From Prorocentrum cordatum (Eukaryota > Sar > Dinophyceae > Prorocentrales > Prorocentraceae), in assembly GCA_963575745.1 (NCBI GenBank), contig CAUYUJ010005599.1, positions 12,501 through 60,165 of the forward strand: 47,665 nucleotides of DNA, written 5' to 3'. The notes under the pieces are model-generated. The model was not told the origin of the DNA, did not search any database, and was given only the letters and a program-made list of their open reading frames with translations. Below are positions 27,261 to 37,196 of this stretch, one piece after another. The position numbers and the translations under genes are program-made. Each line of letters begins with the position of its first letter. Within the stretch, counting starts at the first letter, position 1.

Positions 27261-27484
27261 GGGTCGGAGTAGATGGGGTCGGAGGATCGCGCCGCACCGC
27301 CGATACATCGCCGATGTGGCTCGATGCGGAGCCCGATTTTCTTCACGCGGTCGTCGCCGATGCATCGCCGGCGACGCATCGCCGATGCATCGCCGATGCA
27401 TTGCCGATGCATCGCTGGTTCATCGCCGGTGCATCGCCGATGGGCGATGCGGCGCGATCCTCCGACCCCATCTAGTCCGACCCC
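27261..27484. mobile_element. Foldback/MITE-like element D, copy 2
   Basis: The left terminus 27261-27296 and the right terminus 27448-27483 are inverted repeats of 36 bp with two mismatches, including a perfect core AGATGGGGTCGGAGG plus ATCGCGCCGCA. The interior (about 27300-27445) is an array of GATGCATCGCC-type 11-bp units, themselves palindromic around ATGCAT, so the whole element could fold into one long hairpin. No coding capacity. It starts about 140 bp after the dynein stop. Confidence 0.85.
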
Positions 27485-27737
27485 ATCCAGGAGGCTTCTG
27501 AGGAGGCAGTTCTTTATCCCCTGGCGATCACTCCGCCACCAAAGAAGCAGGCACATATTCCCTCCAGTGGGTTGTTCCTGGGCCTCAGGGGAGGGTGTCG
27601 GTGCATGAATCACCACCGAGAGCCAGCGACTTTCTACACAGCTGCCCTCCTTGAACCTTGAAGGCACATGCAGAAGTCGTCGGGGGGCGGCTGTGTATAT
27701 ATGTATATAACTGTATATACATCTACTCTACACAAAA
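27485..27737. other. No gene seen; short TA/TG repeat
   Basis: Includes a TATATATGTATATAACTGTATATA stretch described by position (about 27691-27721). Nothing else recognised. Confidence 0.5.
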
Positions 27738-27862
27738 AGGGTGGGCGCCCCTCCAGGGGACTATTGTTTTCTGATCATCTTAAAGAATGTTTAGGGGTAT
27801 TTTATGATTACTTATAATTTTTCATCCAAAATCCGCCTGTAGGGGGACATGCTCCACCTAAC
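27738..27862. mobile_element. MITE-like element E, copy 1
   Basis: An AT-rich core with TTTTCTGATCATC is flanked by GGTGGGCGCCCCTCCAGGGG on the left and CCTGTAGGGGGACATGCTCC on the right, an imperfect inverted pair. It corresponds to 37036-37196 in core and right end. No coding. Confidence 0.5.
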
Positions 27863-27975
27863 CCCAGAGGCCCCCAACACACCCCACACACCCGAGAGGC
27901 CCCCCCCAAAAAAGCGCCGACGAGGCCCCCCAAACAGCCCAAGAGAGCTTCGAGAGCCGTCCCGAGAGATCCCGA
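27863..27975 (-). repeat. CTTGG family relative, minus orientation
   Basis: GAGGCCCCCAACACACCCCA, CCGACGAGGCCCCCCAAACAG and CCCAAGAGAGCTTCGA are shared in order with 34787-34877, so the two blocks are copies of a single repeat of about 100 bp. Confidence 0.72.
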
Positions 27976-28217
27976 AGAGGGTAAACACGTTGATTTCCAG
28001 TGGTTGTTGTTGTTGAACATTATTACTTCTAAAGAAATATTATTGTTGAGACCCCTGGTGCGCGACCCCCCTCCAAAACCTAGGCCGCAGCCTCATTTCC
28101 TTCATTTTCTAGCGAAAGCTTCAGAAAAGTGGATTGTGTCCGGATCCGGTTGTTTTGTTGTAATCCGTTTTCCCTTGCAAAAAACACTATAAAATGAAAA
28201 TTCTTGTTCTTACTTGA

Positions 28218-28943
28218 TCAAATTGCAAGAATCCCTTGCAAAAAATAAGGTAAAGTGGACATTCGTGCGCGCAAGACGAAATCCTTCCAAAACCTTAGGT
28301 TTCGTAACGATTTTAACATAAAAACATCAAAAACCCAATGGTTTTTTAAGAAAAAATTGTCAAAATGTCCTTCCGCGCGCGCTGTCCGAATCCCACAAAA
28401 CCAATGGTTTTTCAACATTTATGTTACATGAGCTCGCGCGAGCTACTTTTTCTTGTTCTAACATAATCAAATTTCAATAATCCCTTGCAAAAAATAAGGT
28501 AAAGTGGACATTCGCGCGCGCAAGACGAAATCCTTCCAGAACCTTAGGTTTCGTAACGATTTCAACATAAAAACATCAAAAACCCAATGGTTTTTCAAAA
28601 AAAAAAGTCCAAATTTCATCCCGCGCGCGCTGTCCGACTCCCACAAAACCAATGGTTTTTCAACATTTATGTTACATGAGCTCGCGCGAGCTACTTTTTC
28701 TTGTTCTAACATAATCAAATTTCAATACTCCCTTGCAAAAAAAAGTAAAGTGGACATTCGCGCGCGCAAGACCAACAAAAAACACGACGATCTCAGGAAC
28801 TTGCCCCAAAAATGTGACCAACTCCGCTCTCTCTGTCTCTCTCTCTGTCTGCTCTCTGTCTCTCTCTCTGTCTGTCTGTGTCATGTATTGTATGTCACAA
28901 TTGCAGGATGCTGGGCACACGCGCGCCCCGAATAAGTGACCAA
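28218..28943 (+). repeat. 248-bp AT-rich satellite, three tandem units
   Basis: The marker TCCCTTGCAAAAAATAAGG lies at about 28232, 28481 and, slightly shortened, 28730 (spacing 248-249 bp). Units also share GTGGACATTCGCGCGCGCAAG, AACCCAATGGTTTTT and ATGAGCTCGCGCGAGCTACT (the last a palindrome). The third unit breaks off near 28770. A further unit is at about 29388-29640. Confidence 0.92.
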
Positions 28944-29190
28944 GTTCTGTGGGTGTGTACCCCACGCCAGTGTAGTAGCCACGGTCGTCCGCACGCCACG
29001 AAGTGAAGTGTCCCAACGTCATAGGGCGGGAAGCTGGGTTTGGGTGGTCGCGAAGAGTCGTTTGGATATTTGGTAGAGCTTGAACTGCCCCCCCACGAAG
29101 TGGGGGTATTGCCTGCGTCGTATGAAAACCCTGGCACTGGTGAGAACACTGAGCGTTCGGGTAAAATGATTGTTGTTGTTGTTGTTGAAC
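28943..29190 (+). repeat. SINE-like 245-bp repeat with (GTT)n tail, copy 1
   Basis: Begins GTTCTGTGGGTGTGTACCCC and ends CGTTCGGGTAAAATGATT then GTTGTTGTT. Copy 2 at 29745-29990 matches with only a handful of differences, while the left flanks differ (CCAA versus TTGG), so the left edge is real. The size, lack of ORF and 3' simple-repeat tail fit a SINE or LINE tail. No clear pol III boxes seen. It contains the inverted pair CCCCCCACGAAG and TGGGGGTA, a short hairpin. Confidence 0.68.
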
Positions 29191-29744
29191 ATTATTAATT
29201 CTAAAGAATAATTATTGTTGGGCCCCCTGGTGCGCGCCCCCCCCGCCGCGCCTAGGCCGCAGCTACATTTTCATCATTTTCGTGAGGAAGCCTCAGGTAA
29301 TTCGATGTGATCAAGATCCGGTTGTTTTGTTGTAATCCGCTTTCCCTTGCAAAAAACACTATAAAATGACATTTCTTGTTCTAATATAATCAAATTTCAA
29401 GAATCCCTTGCAAAAAATAAGGTAAAGTGGACATTCGCGCGCGCAAGACGAAATCCTTCCAAAAGCTTAGTGTTCGGAGCGATTTTAACATAAAAACATC
29501 AAAAAACCAATGGTTTTTCAACAAAAAAATGTCAAAATCTCATCCCGCGCGCTCTTGCGGATTCGTAGGAAACCCAACACTTTTTAAACATTTCTGTCAA
29601 ACGGGCTTTTGCGAGCAACTTTTTCGAACTTCTGCGACAACGGTTGCGCACCTGCCAGGGCCATCATCCCTGTCAAATAATACCATGCGGGACACATTCG
29701 TTTTTTCTTCGCGCGCGCACGCCGAAATCTCCAAAAACCATTGG

Positions 29745-29996
29745 GTTCTGTGGGTGTGTACCCCACGCCAGTGTAGTAGCCACGGTCGTCCGCACGCCAC
29801 GAAGTGAAGTGTCCCAACGTCATAGGGCGGGAAGCTGGGTTTGGGTGGTCGCGAAGAGTCGTTTGGATATTTGGTAGAGCTTGTAATGCCCCCCCACGAA
29901 GTGGGGGTATTGCCTGGTGTCGTATGAAAACCCTGGCACTGGGGAGAACACCACGCGTTCGGGTAAAATGATTGTTGTTGTTGTTGTTGTTGATAC
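29745..29996 (+). repeat. SINE-like 245-bp repeat, copy 2
   Basis: Nearly identical to 28943-29190, with a longer (GTT)n tail ending near 29990. It is followed by ATACAGGCGGGGCAAGCC and a G-rich tract. Confidence 0.7.
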
Positions 29997-29999
29997 AGG

Positions 30000-30070
30000 C
30001 GGGGCAAGCCCCCCCGGGGGGGGAGGGGGGGAGGGGGGGGGGGAACAACACAACACAACACAACGCACCC
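30000..30070 (+). repeat. G-runs followed by (ACAAC) pentamers
   Basis: Four G-runs of 6-11 bases, then ACAACACAACACAACACAAC. The reverse-complement arrangement (GTTGTGTTGTGTTGT then a C-run) occurs at 33881-33914, so the pair forms long-range inverted repeats 3.8 kb apart. Confidence 0.8.
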
Positions 30071-30184
30071 CTACAGGAGGATCCTGTGGGATCCGTACAG
30101 GGTTCGGAACGGGCCTCCAGGGGCCGCCTGGGTGGAAAATTGCATTCCCCGCCCTCCTGCCTTTGCTGCTGCGCTCCGCTCCCC

Positions 30185-30715
30185 AAGCGTGGAGGAGGAG
30201 GAAGAGGAGGCGGAGGAGGAGGGCGAGGACAAGGTTGGGGGAGGAGGAGAATTAGGAGGATGAGGAGGATGAGGATCAGGAGGAGGAAGAGAGGAGGAGG
30301 AGGAGGAGGAGGAGGAGGAGGGAGGAGGAGGAGGAGGAGGAGAGGGGAGGAGGAGAGAGGAGGAGGAGGGGGAGGAAGAGGAGGAGGAGGAGGAGGAGGA
30401 GGAGGGAGGAGGAGGAGGAGGAGGAGGAGGGGGGGGGGAGGAGGAGGAGGGGAAGAAAAGGAAGAGGGGAACGTCGTCGACGACGACGACGACGATGATG
30501 GTGATGATGATGATGATGATGATGATGACGATGATGATGATGATGATGAGGATGATGGTGATGCTGATGTTGATGATGATGATGACGACGACGATGATGA
30601 TGACGGTGACGATGACGATGGCGATGGCGATGTTGATGATGATTATGATCATGTTGACAATGATGATGTTGACGGGCACGACGATGATGAAAATGATGAT
30701 GAGGATGGTGGCCGA
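30185..30715. repeat. (GGA)n then (GAC/GAT)n microsatellites
   Basis: GGA repeats about 30190-30470, then GAC and GAT repeats about 30475-30715. The plus frame reads Gly/Arg/Glu then poly-Asp. The minus frame reads Ser/Pro/Leu then Ile/Val. Both are artefacts. Confidence 0.95.
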
Positions 30716-30754
30716 TGGGGATGAGGAAGGACGCCCTGGCGGTTTTCTGGGGCT

Positions 30755-30905
30755 GTTTTCGAAGGGTATTGGAGGTCATCTTGGGTCCTTCCAGAGGCCT
30801 TGTTGGACCCGTTTGGGGCTCTTTTCGGGCCGTCTTGGGCCAGGTTGGGGCTCTGTTGGGGCCGTCCTGGGCCTTCCATGGGGCCTGATGGGCCGTGCGG
30901 AGGAC
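30755..30905 (+). repeat. CTTGG-rich dispersed repeat, fragment 6
   Basis: Plus-oriented units (TCTTGGGTCC, CGTCTTGGGCC and similar) directly after the GAT microsatellite. Confidence 0.75.
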
Positions 30906-31364
30906 ACCCTTGGAATCCGCTGTCCTTGTTGGGAGTTTCCGACACGTGTCGTCGACATTCGTTTTGGTCTTCAGCAAAAGGAGGAGGAGGAGGAGGAGGA
31001 GGAGGGGGAGGAGGGGGAGGAGGAGGAGGAGGAGGATGTACGTGGAAGAGGAGGAACGTGGGATGAGTAGGACAGACCAGGGGGGAGGGGGGGGACGAGG
31101 AATGATACCGAATGTGGAAGACTGGGGTGGAGCCGTCGATCATCGCCGCTCACGTGGTCTGTCGCGCGTGCGCCGCCCCCTGGGGCCACGGGGGGTGGGG
31201 GCGAGGAGGAGCAGGACGAGGAAGAGGATAACGAAAACAAGGCTGATGATGACGATTATGCTGATGATGATGAGGGTGAGGATAAGGAAGAAGAGGAGTT
31301 GCATGATTATGAGGATTTGGGCGGACGGGGAGCCGATGAGGATGATGAGGACCATGATGATCCC
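30906..31364. repeat. Purine microsatellites with short unique spacer
   Basis: GGA repeats at 30978-31035, a short unique part (31060-31200), and a GAT-like stretch at 31230-31365. No gene seen. Confidence 0.85.
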
Positions 31365-33765
31365 TACAGGGATCCTGTAGGGTCCCTGTAGGGATCCATA
31401 GTGATCCTCTAGGGCCCCTGTAGGGATCTAGAGGGATCCCATAGGGCCCCTCTATTCACAAAAAGCTATCCCATAGGGTCCCTGTAGAGGTCTAGAGGCA
31501 TCCTATTGGGTCCCTGTAGAGATCCAGAGGGATCCCTATAGGGTCCTTATAGGGATCTACAGCGATCCCATAATGTCCCTGAAGGGGCCCACAAGGATCA
31601 CATAGGGTCCCTGTAGGGATTTAAAGGGACCCCATGGGGACCTTGTAGGGAGCCCCAGGGATCCCATAGGGTCCTTATAGGGATCTACAGCGATCACACA
31701 AGATCCCTGTAGGGATCCAGAGATCCCATAGGGTCCCTGTATGGGCCCACAGGGATCCCACATGGTCTCTGTAGGGATCCACACGGCCCCCATAGGGTCC
31801 CTGTAGGGGTCGGCAGGGATCCTATACGGTCCGCGTACGGACCCACAGGGATCCCATAGGGTCCTTGTGGGGATCCACAGGGATCCTATCCATAGGGATG
31901 CTCTAGGGTCCCTATAGGAATCCATAGGGATCCTCTAGGCCCGTTGTAGGGACCCATCGGCATCCTATAGGGCCCCTGTAGGGATCGATCGGGATCCTCT
32001 CGTATCCCTGCAGGGTTCCATGGGGATCCTCTAGGATGCAGGGATCCATAAGGATCCTCTCGTATCCCTGTAAGGATCCATAGGGATCCTCTGGGATCCC
32101 TGTAGGGGTCCATAGGGATCCTCTAGGATCCCTGTAGGGATCCACAGGGATCCTCCGTAGGATCCCTGTAGGGGCCCACAGGGATCCTCCAGGATCCTTG
32201 TAGGGATCCACAGGGATCCTCTAGGATCCCTGTCGGGATCCATAGGAATCCCCTTGGATCCCTGTAGGGATCCATTTGGGATCCTCCAGGATCCCTGTAG
32301 GGGCCCACAGGGATCCTCCAGGATCCCAATAGGGATCCATTGGGATCCTCCAGGATCCCTGTAAGGATCCATTGGGATCCTCCAGGGTTCTTGAAGGGAT
32401 CCATACACAGATCCTCTAGGATGCTTGTAGGGATCCACAGGGATCCTCTAGGATGCTTGTAGGGATCCACAGGGATCCTCCAGGATCCTTTTAGGGATCC
32501 ACAGGGATCCTCTAGGATGCTTGTAGGGATCCACAGGGATCCTCTAGGATGCTTGTAGGGAGCCACAGGGATCCTCTAGGATGCTTGTAGGGATCCACAG
32601 GGATCCTCTAGGATGCTTGTAGGGATCCACAGGGATCCTCTAGGATGCTTGTAGGGATCCACAGGGATCCTCTAGGATGCTTGTAGGGATCCACAGGGAT
32701 CCTCTAGGATGCTTGTAGGGATCCACAGGGATCCTCTAGGATGCTTGTAGGGATCCACAGGGATCCTCTAGGATGCTTGTAGGGATCCACAGGGATCCTC
32801 TAGGATGCTTGTAGGGATCCACAGGGATCCTCTCAGATCCCTGTAGGGTCCTTGTAGGGATCCAGAGGGATTCTATAGGGTCCCTGTAGGGATCCACAGG
32901 GATTCTAGAGGGTCCCTGTAGGGATCCACAGGGAGTCTAGAGGGTACTTGTAGGGATCCACAGGGAGTCTATAATGTCCCTGGGGGGATCCACAGGGAGT
33001 CTAATAGAGTCCCTGGAGGGATCCACGAGGATTCTATAGAGTCCCTGGAGGGATCCACAGGGATTCTATAGAGTCCCTGGAGGGATCCACAGGGATTCTA
33101 TAGAGTCCCTGGAGGGATCCACAGGGAGTCTATAGAGTCCCTAGGGGATCCACAGGGATTCTATAGAGTCCCTGGAGGGAGTCTATAGAGTCCCTGGAGG
33201 GATCCACAGGGAATCTATAGAGTCCCTGGAGGGATCCACAGGGATTCTATAGAGTCCCTGGAGGGAGTCTATAGAGTCCCTGGAGGGATCCACAGGGATT
33301 CTATAGAGTCCCTGGAGGGATCCACAGGGATTCTATAGAGTCCCTGGAGGGATCCACAGGGATTCGATAGAGTCCCTGGAGGGATCCACAGGGATTCTAT
33401 AGAGTCCCCGGAGGGATCCAGAGGGAGTCTATAGAGTCCCTGGAGGGATCCACAGGGATTCTATAGAGTCCCTGGAGGGATCCACAGGGATTCTATAGAG
33501 TCCCTGGAGGGAGTCTATAGAGTCCCTGGAGGGATCCACAGGGATTCTATAGAGTCCCTGGAGGGATCCACAGGGATTCTATAGAGTCCCTGGAGGGATC
33601 CACAGGGATTCTATAGAGTCCCTGGAGGGATCCACAGGGATTCTATAGAGTCCCTGGAGGGATCCACAGGGATTCTATAGAGTCCCTGGAGGGATCCACA
33701 GGGATTCTATAGAGTCCCTGGAGGGATCCACAGGGATTCTATAGAGTCCCTGGAGGGATCCAAAG
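31365..33765 (+). repeat. 2.4-kb array of GGATCC-rich ~32-bp repeats
   Basis: There are three zones. At 31365-32400, degenerate units built on AGGGATCC and CTGTAGGG. At about 32410-32830, about 13 nearly identical 32-bp units of TAGGGATCCACAGGGATCCT plus CTAGGATGCTTG. At about 33000-33760, about 22 units, again 32 bp, of GGGATCCACAGGGATTCTAT plus AGAGTCCCTGGA, with several shortened 22-bp units lacking the GGATCCACAG part. The minus-strand Asp-Pro-Tyr-Arg peptides are produced by the repeats and are not genes. Confidence 0.95.
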
Positions 33766-33817
33766 ACTCCGAGAGGGTCCCGAACGGATTCCGATGGGAA
33801 TCCGTAGGGAGCTTGTA

Positions 33818-33882
33818 GGATTCATACAGAATTCATACAGAATTCATACAGAATTCATACAGAATTCGTACAGAATTCGTTG
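33818..33882 (+). repeat. 11-bp tandem AATTCATACAG
   Basis: Five to six copies of an EcoRI-containing 11-mer, the last two with G for A (AATTCGTACAG), then (GTTGT)n. It follows the 32-bp array directly. Confidence 0.92.
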
Positions 33883-34080
33883 TGTTGTGTTGTGTTGTCC
33901 CCCCCCCCCCCCCTCCGACTCACCGGGGGGGCGGGGCCGGCCTCCTCCACTGTGGCGGACGCGGGAAGTGAAGCCCCGGACCCGGGGGGACCATGCCGGC
34001 CTGTACCTTGTTGTTGTTGTTGTTGTTGTGGTTGTTGTTGTTGTTGTGGTTGTTGTTGTTGTTGCTGTTGTTATTGATGT
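33883..34080 (+). repeat. (GTTGT)n, C-run and (GTT)n tract
   Basis: Pentamers then 14 C, a GC-rich unique part, then (GTT)n at about 34008-34077. The minus frame reads poly-Asn/Thr. The (GTT)n tail resembles the tails of the SINE-like repeats at 28-30 kb. Confidence 0.88.
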
Positions 34081-34089
34081 TGACTTTTT

Positions 34090-34880
34090 TCGCCTTCTCA
34101 CATTTTGTTGCGGCTTCCAACGCTCCAAGACCGAGAGATTTGTTTTAAAAGGGATATTCCGATTTTTGTTTGTAGTGTGTGTGTGTGTGTGCGCGTTTTT
34201 TTTCGTTTTTTTTGTTTCTCTCTTCCTTTTTGTTGGATCCAACAGATGCGCGCCCCCTCCTCCCAGGGGTCCCACACCTTCCCGGAACATCTCGTGTACG
34301 CTCCCGGTACCGCGCTTCCCGACCTCCCGGGGAGCCCCCACAATGCCCAAAGACAGTCCAAGACCACCCCAAGAAGCCCCCACTACATCAAAGAATTGCC
34401 CAAAACGCTCCCAAGCAATCCAGGATAGCTCTCGGGCGGCTCTCCAGGCTCCCAGGAGGCCTCCAAGAGACTTCACGAGAGCTCCGAGAGGCCTCCCGAG
34501 AACGTTCGGAGAACCCAAAAATTGTATGTTTCATTAATTTTGAAGGGTTTTTGGCCTTCTCACCATTCCATGCTTCCAACGCTCCAAGACGGCCGAAGAG
34601 GCCCCCAAGACCGCCCCAAGATCGCCCAAGAGGCCCCCAAGACGGTCCCAAGACGGGCCAAGACGGTCGCAGACTGCCGAAGAGGCTCCCCGGACAGCTC
34701 CAGACCACCCAAGAATAGGCCCCAGATGAGCCCAATAGCATTAGCAGGAGGCCGCCAGAGACCTCCGAGAGGACTCTGGGACTCTCCAGAGGCCCCCAAC
34801 ACACCCCAGACCCCTGAGAGGCTCATAACAAATCCCCGACGAGGCCCCCGAAACAGCCCAAGAAAGCTTCGAACAAGTGG
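34090..34880 (-). repeat. CTTGG-rich dispersed repeat, minus orientation, clusters 7-8
   Basis: Two heads (TTTTTCGCCTTCTCACATTTTG at about 34088 by position, and TTTTGGCCTTCTCACCATTC at about 34551), each followed by GCTTCCAACGCTCCAAGAC and then CCAAGA/GGCCCC units. The second half matches 27863-27975. This is the reverse complement of the 11.5-13.1 kb clusters. Confidence 0.75.
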
Positions 34881-35270
34881 AATTTTAGAATTCCGTTTTT
34901 TCAAACTCACCCCCTGCTTATTTTTGCACGGAGACCCCGGGAGGCATCCCAACAGACCGTGGCCTGCATGCAGAATACCGTCTAACCCACAGCCCAGGCA
35001 CTACAACTTGAAAAAAGGAAATCCCGCCATTCCGTTTTTTCCAAGTTCGCCCCCCTGTCTATTTTTGCACAACAGACCACAATGAAGGCCCCAGAGAAGA
35101 TCCCAGGAAGCCTTCTAGGGCCCCAAATCGTTGAATACCAAGCGGCAATTAATGATTGTTGCGTTTCCGCAGTTCCGTTTCTATATGATTCCGAGGCTTG
35201 CACAGGGCCTCCAAGAGAGTCTTTGGATGCAAATCACGACAAGGAAGATATTCCATGTGTTCGCCCATCA
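34881..35270. other. No gene seen; short ~130-bp repeat pair
   Basis: ATTCCGTTTTTTC, then CACCCCCTG or CGCCCCCCTG, then TATTTTTGCAC occurs near 34890 and again near 35028. The remainder is unique. Confidence 0.5.
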
Positions 35271-35276
35271 AGCCTA

Positions 35277-35312
35277 ACTAGAACTTGAGCGCGCGCAAAG
35301 CGCGCGATATAT
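35277..35312. repeat. GC palindrome F, copy 1 (partial)
   Basis: ACTAGAACTTGAGCGCGCGC followed by AAAGCGCGCG and ATATAT. The core GCGCGC-AAA-GCGCGC is a hairpin. The full version with both CTAGAACC arms is at 44981-45019. Confidence 0.75.
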
Positions 35313-35403
35313 GATCCAGGGTCGAGGGCCCACGGGCCCCCCCCCCCCAGATGGTATGGTCCCAGGATTCCTCGGGCCCCCCCCCCCAGATGGTATGGTC
35401 CCA

Positions 35404-35435
35404 GAGACGACGACGACGACGACGACGACGCCGGC

Positions 35436-35485
<50 letters not shown>

Positions 35486-35698
35486 CTGCGACGACGGCGA
35501 CGGCGACGACGGCGACGACGACGACGACGACCACGACGACGACAACGACGGCTGCGGCGGCGACGACGACGCCGGCGGCGGCGACGACGACGATGACGAC
35601 GATGAGGACGGCGACGACGACGATGACGACGACGACGATGACGACGACGACGATGACGACGACGACGAGGACGACGAGGAGACGACGAGGACGACGAG

Positions 35699-35736
<38 letters not shown>

Positions 35737-35947
35737 ACGACAACGACGGCTGCGGCGGGCGACGACGCCGGCGGCGGCGGCGACGACGACGATGACGACG
35801 ATGACGACGGCGACGACGACGATGGACGACGACGACGATGACGACGACGACGACGATGACGACGACGACGATGACGACGACGACGACGACGACGACGAGG
35901 ACGACGAGGACGACGAGGACGACGAGGACGACGACGACGACGACGAC
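35404..35947. repeat. (GAC)n microsatellite
   Basis: 540 bp of GAC with GGC interruptions. Forward frames read poly-Thr, poly-Arg or poly-Asp; reverse frames poly-Val or poly-Ser. Confidence 0.96.
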
Positions 35948-36120
35948 AACCTCTGAACCACCACAGCACCACACCACATCCACAGTGGGGGGGGGAGGGG
36001 GGCACCGCAGTGCAACACCACGCCACGCCCACCTCTGAACCACCACAGCACCACACCACATCCACAGGGGGGGGCGGAACCGCAGCGCAGCACCACGCCA
36101 CGCCCACAGGGGGGGCCGGG
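35948..36120 (+). repeat. ~82-bp direct duplication
   Basis: CTCTGAACCACCACAGCACC then ACACCACATCCACAG and a G-run occurs at about 35952 and 36032; the first is linked to GCACCGCAGTGCAACACCACG, the second to ACCGCAGCGCAGCACCACG. Confidence 0.82.
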
Positions 36121-36167
36121 GGGACCATCGCGCGGGGGGTGGGTGGGGGGCCCAATGGCATCAGCAT

Positions 36168-36197
36168 TGATATATATATATATATATATATATATAT
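36168..36197. repeat. (TA)n microsatellite
   Basis: Fourteen to fifteen TA units. Similar tracts at 38313-38344, 43519-43562 and 45019-45030. Confidence 0.96.
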
Positions 36198-37035
36198 CAT
36201 CGTGGCGTGCTGACGGGCGTGACCGAGGGGGGGAGGGAGCGGGGGAACGGGCCGGGCGCGTCACGATTCGCGTCAGCGCCGCGAGTGCGGAGGGATGGCT
36301 CATTCCTAGACGGCGCCGGCGCAAATCGTGACGTGACCAAGGGGGTGGGGGAGTCGGGGGGGAGCGGGGCCAGTCACGGGCGTTATCGCGAACAGTGAAA
36401 ACACGGGCCCCAGTCCGCCAGAGGTTGTGCACGCCCAGCGCCTGGGGAACCTGGTGCTCCAGGGCCCAACGGAGGCAGTGGACGTGGATATACAGTCGGA
36501 CCGAGGCATAAGATCGAGGTCGGTTCGCGGAGGGTACCCTGATGTTCTTCGTGTTTGTTGGACGATCTTGTGCGTCCTGGGGAGGACCCCCTTGGATGTT
36601 CTGTGTGTTTTGGCCGACGGAGGGTTTCGTGTTCTCGAGGGATGTTCTTCTGGCCCAGGTCTGACTGTATGTCGAGCCCGCGGAGTGAGCTCTCTGTGGG
36701 CACCCTCGCCTCTGCGACCCTGCAGCCTCTGTGTCTCCCGCCGGCGCCGGCCATCTTTTTTTCTCTCCTTGCCAGCTGGCGTTGTCCTGTACTTGCGCTG
36801 TTGTTCGGTTCGACTAGACGTAAGAGTGGCCCTTCGCCGGAGTGACCTTTGGTGCGGGCACATTGGGGCCCCACGATTGCCGAGCGCGATTTGATAGCAG
36901 CGCCTTGCGCGCCTGTGTGTTAGGCCCCCCGCGGCCCACCAAAAGCCGCGCACCAAAGGTCCCTCGTACTCGCCGAGCGCGCACCGCCACTCGCAAAGCG
37001 CCCACTCGCCAACGCCAGAAAAGAACGTGTCGTTC
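36198..37035. other. No gene recognised
   Basis: GC-rich unique sequence. One copy of the GGCAGTGGACGTGGATATA motif lies near 36473. Frames on both strands have no recognisable family. Confidence 0.45.
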
Positions 37036-37196
37036 TCTACGTAATGTTAAGTCGGGCTTGGCCCTCTACAGGAGGAATATTCAAAAATAGTAAAAAATAG
37101 CCTGGGGACGATTTTCTGATCATTATTTGACCATTGGGGGTTTATTTCTTGTTAAAACCCCTGTAGGAGGACAGGCCCGACTTAAACGTAATGGAT
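37036..37196. mobile_element. MITE-like element E, copy 2
   Basis: The left end (about 37040-37075) carries GTTAAGTCGGGC and CTCTACAGGAGG; the right end reads CCTGTAGGAGGACAGGCCCGACTTAAACG, an imperfect inverted repeat of about 35 bp. The core is AT-rich with TTTTCTGATCATTATTTG. Flanking CGTAATG on both sides may be part of the repeat or a target duplication. No coding. Confidence 0.65.

Larger units (their letters stand above)
28005..30000 (+). repeat. Composite ~1.2-kb repeat, two tandem copies (second shortened)
   Basis: Copy 1 runs from about 28005 (GTTGTTGTTGAACATTATTA) to 29185; copy 2 starts with the same sequence at about 29176 and ends near 29990. Each comprises a head of about 135 bp, a linker with CCGGTTGTTTTGTTGTAATC, one or more 248-bp AT-rich satellite units, and a 245-bp SINE-like unit ending in (GTT)n. 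Copy 1 has three satellite units, copy 2 one. Base composition is much more AT-rich than the retroelements. Confidence 0.85.

Noticed and set aside
31557-32566. Several minus-strand frames with repeated Asp-Pro-Tyr-Arg-Asp-Pro peptides
   Set aside because: They arise from the ~32-bp GGATCC array. The period is not a multiple of three, so the same peptides appear in all frames; nothing suggests translation.
32410-33760. CRISPR-like array
   Set aside because: Direct tandem units without unique spacers, in a eukaryotic context with no cas genes.
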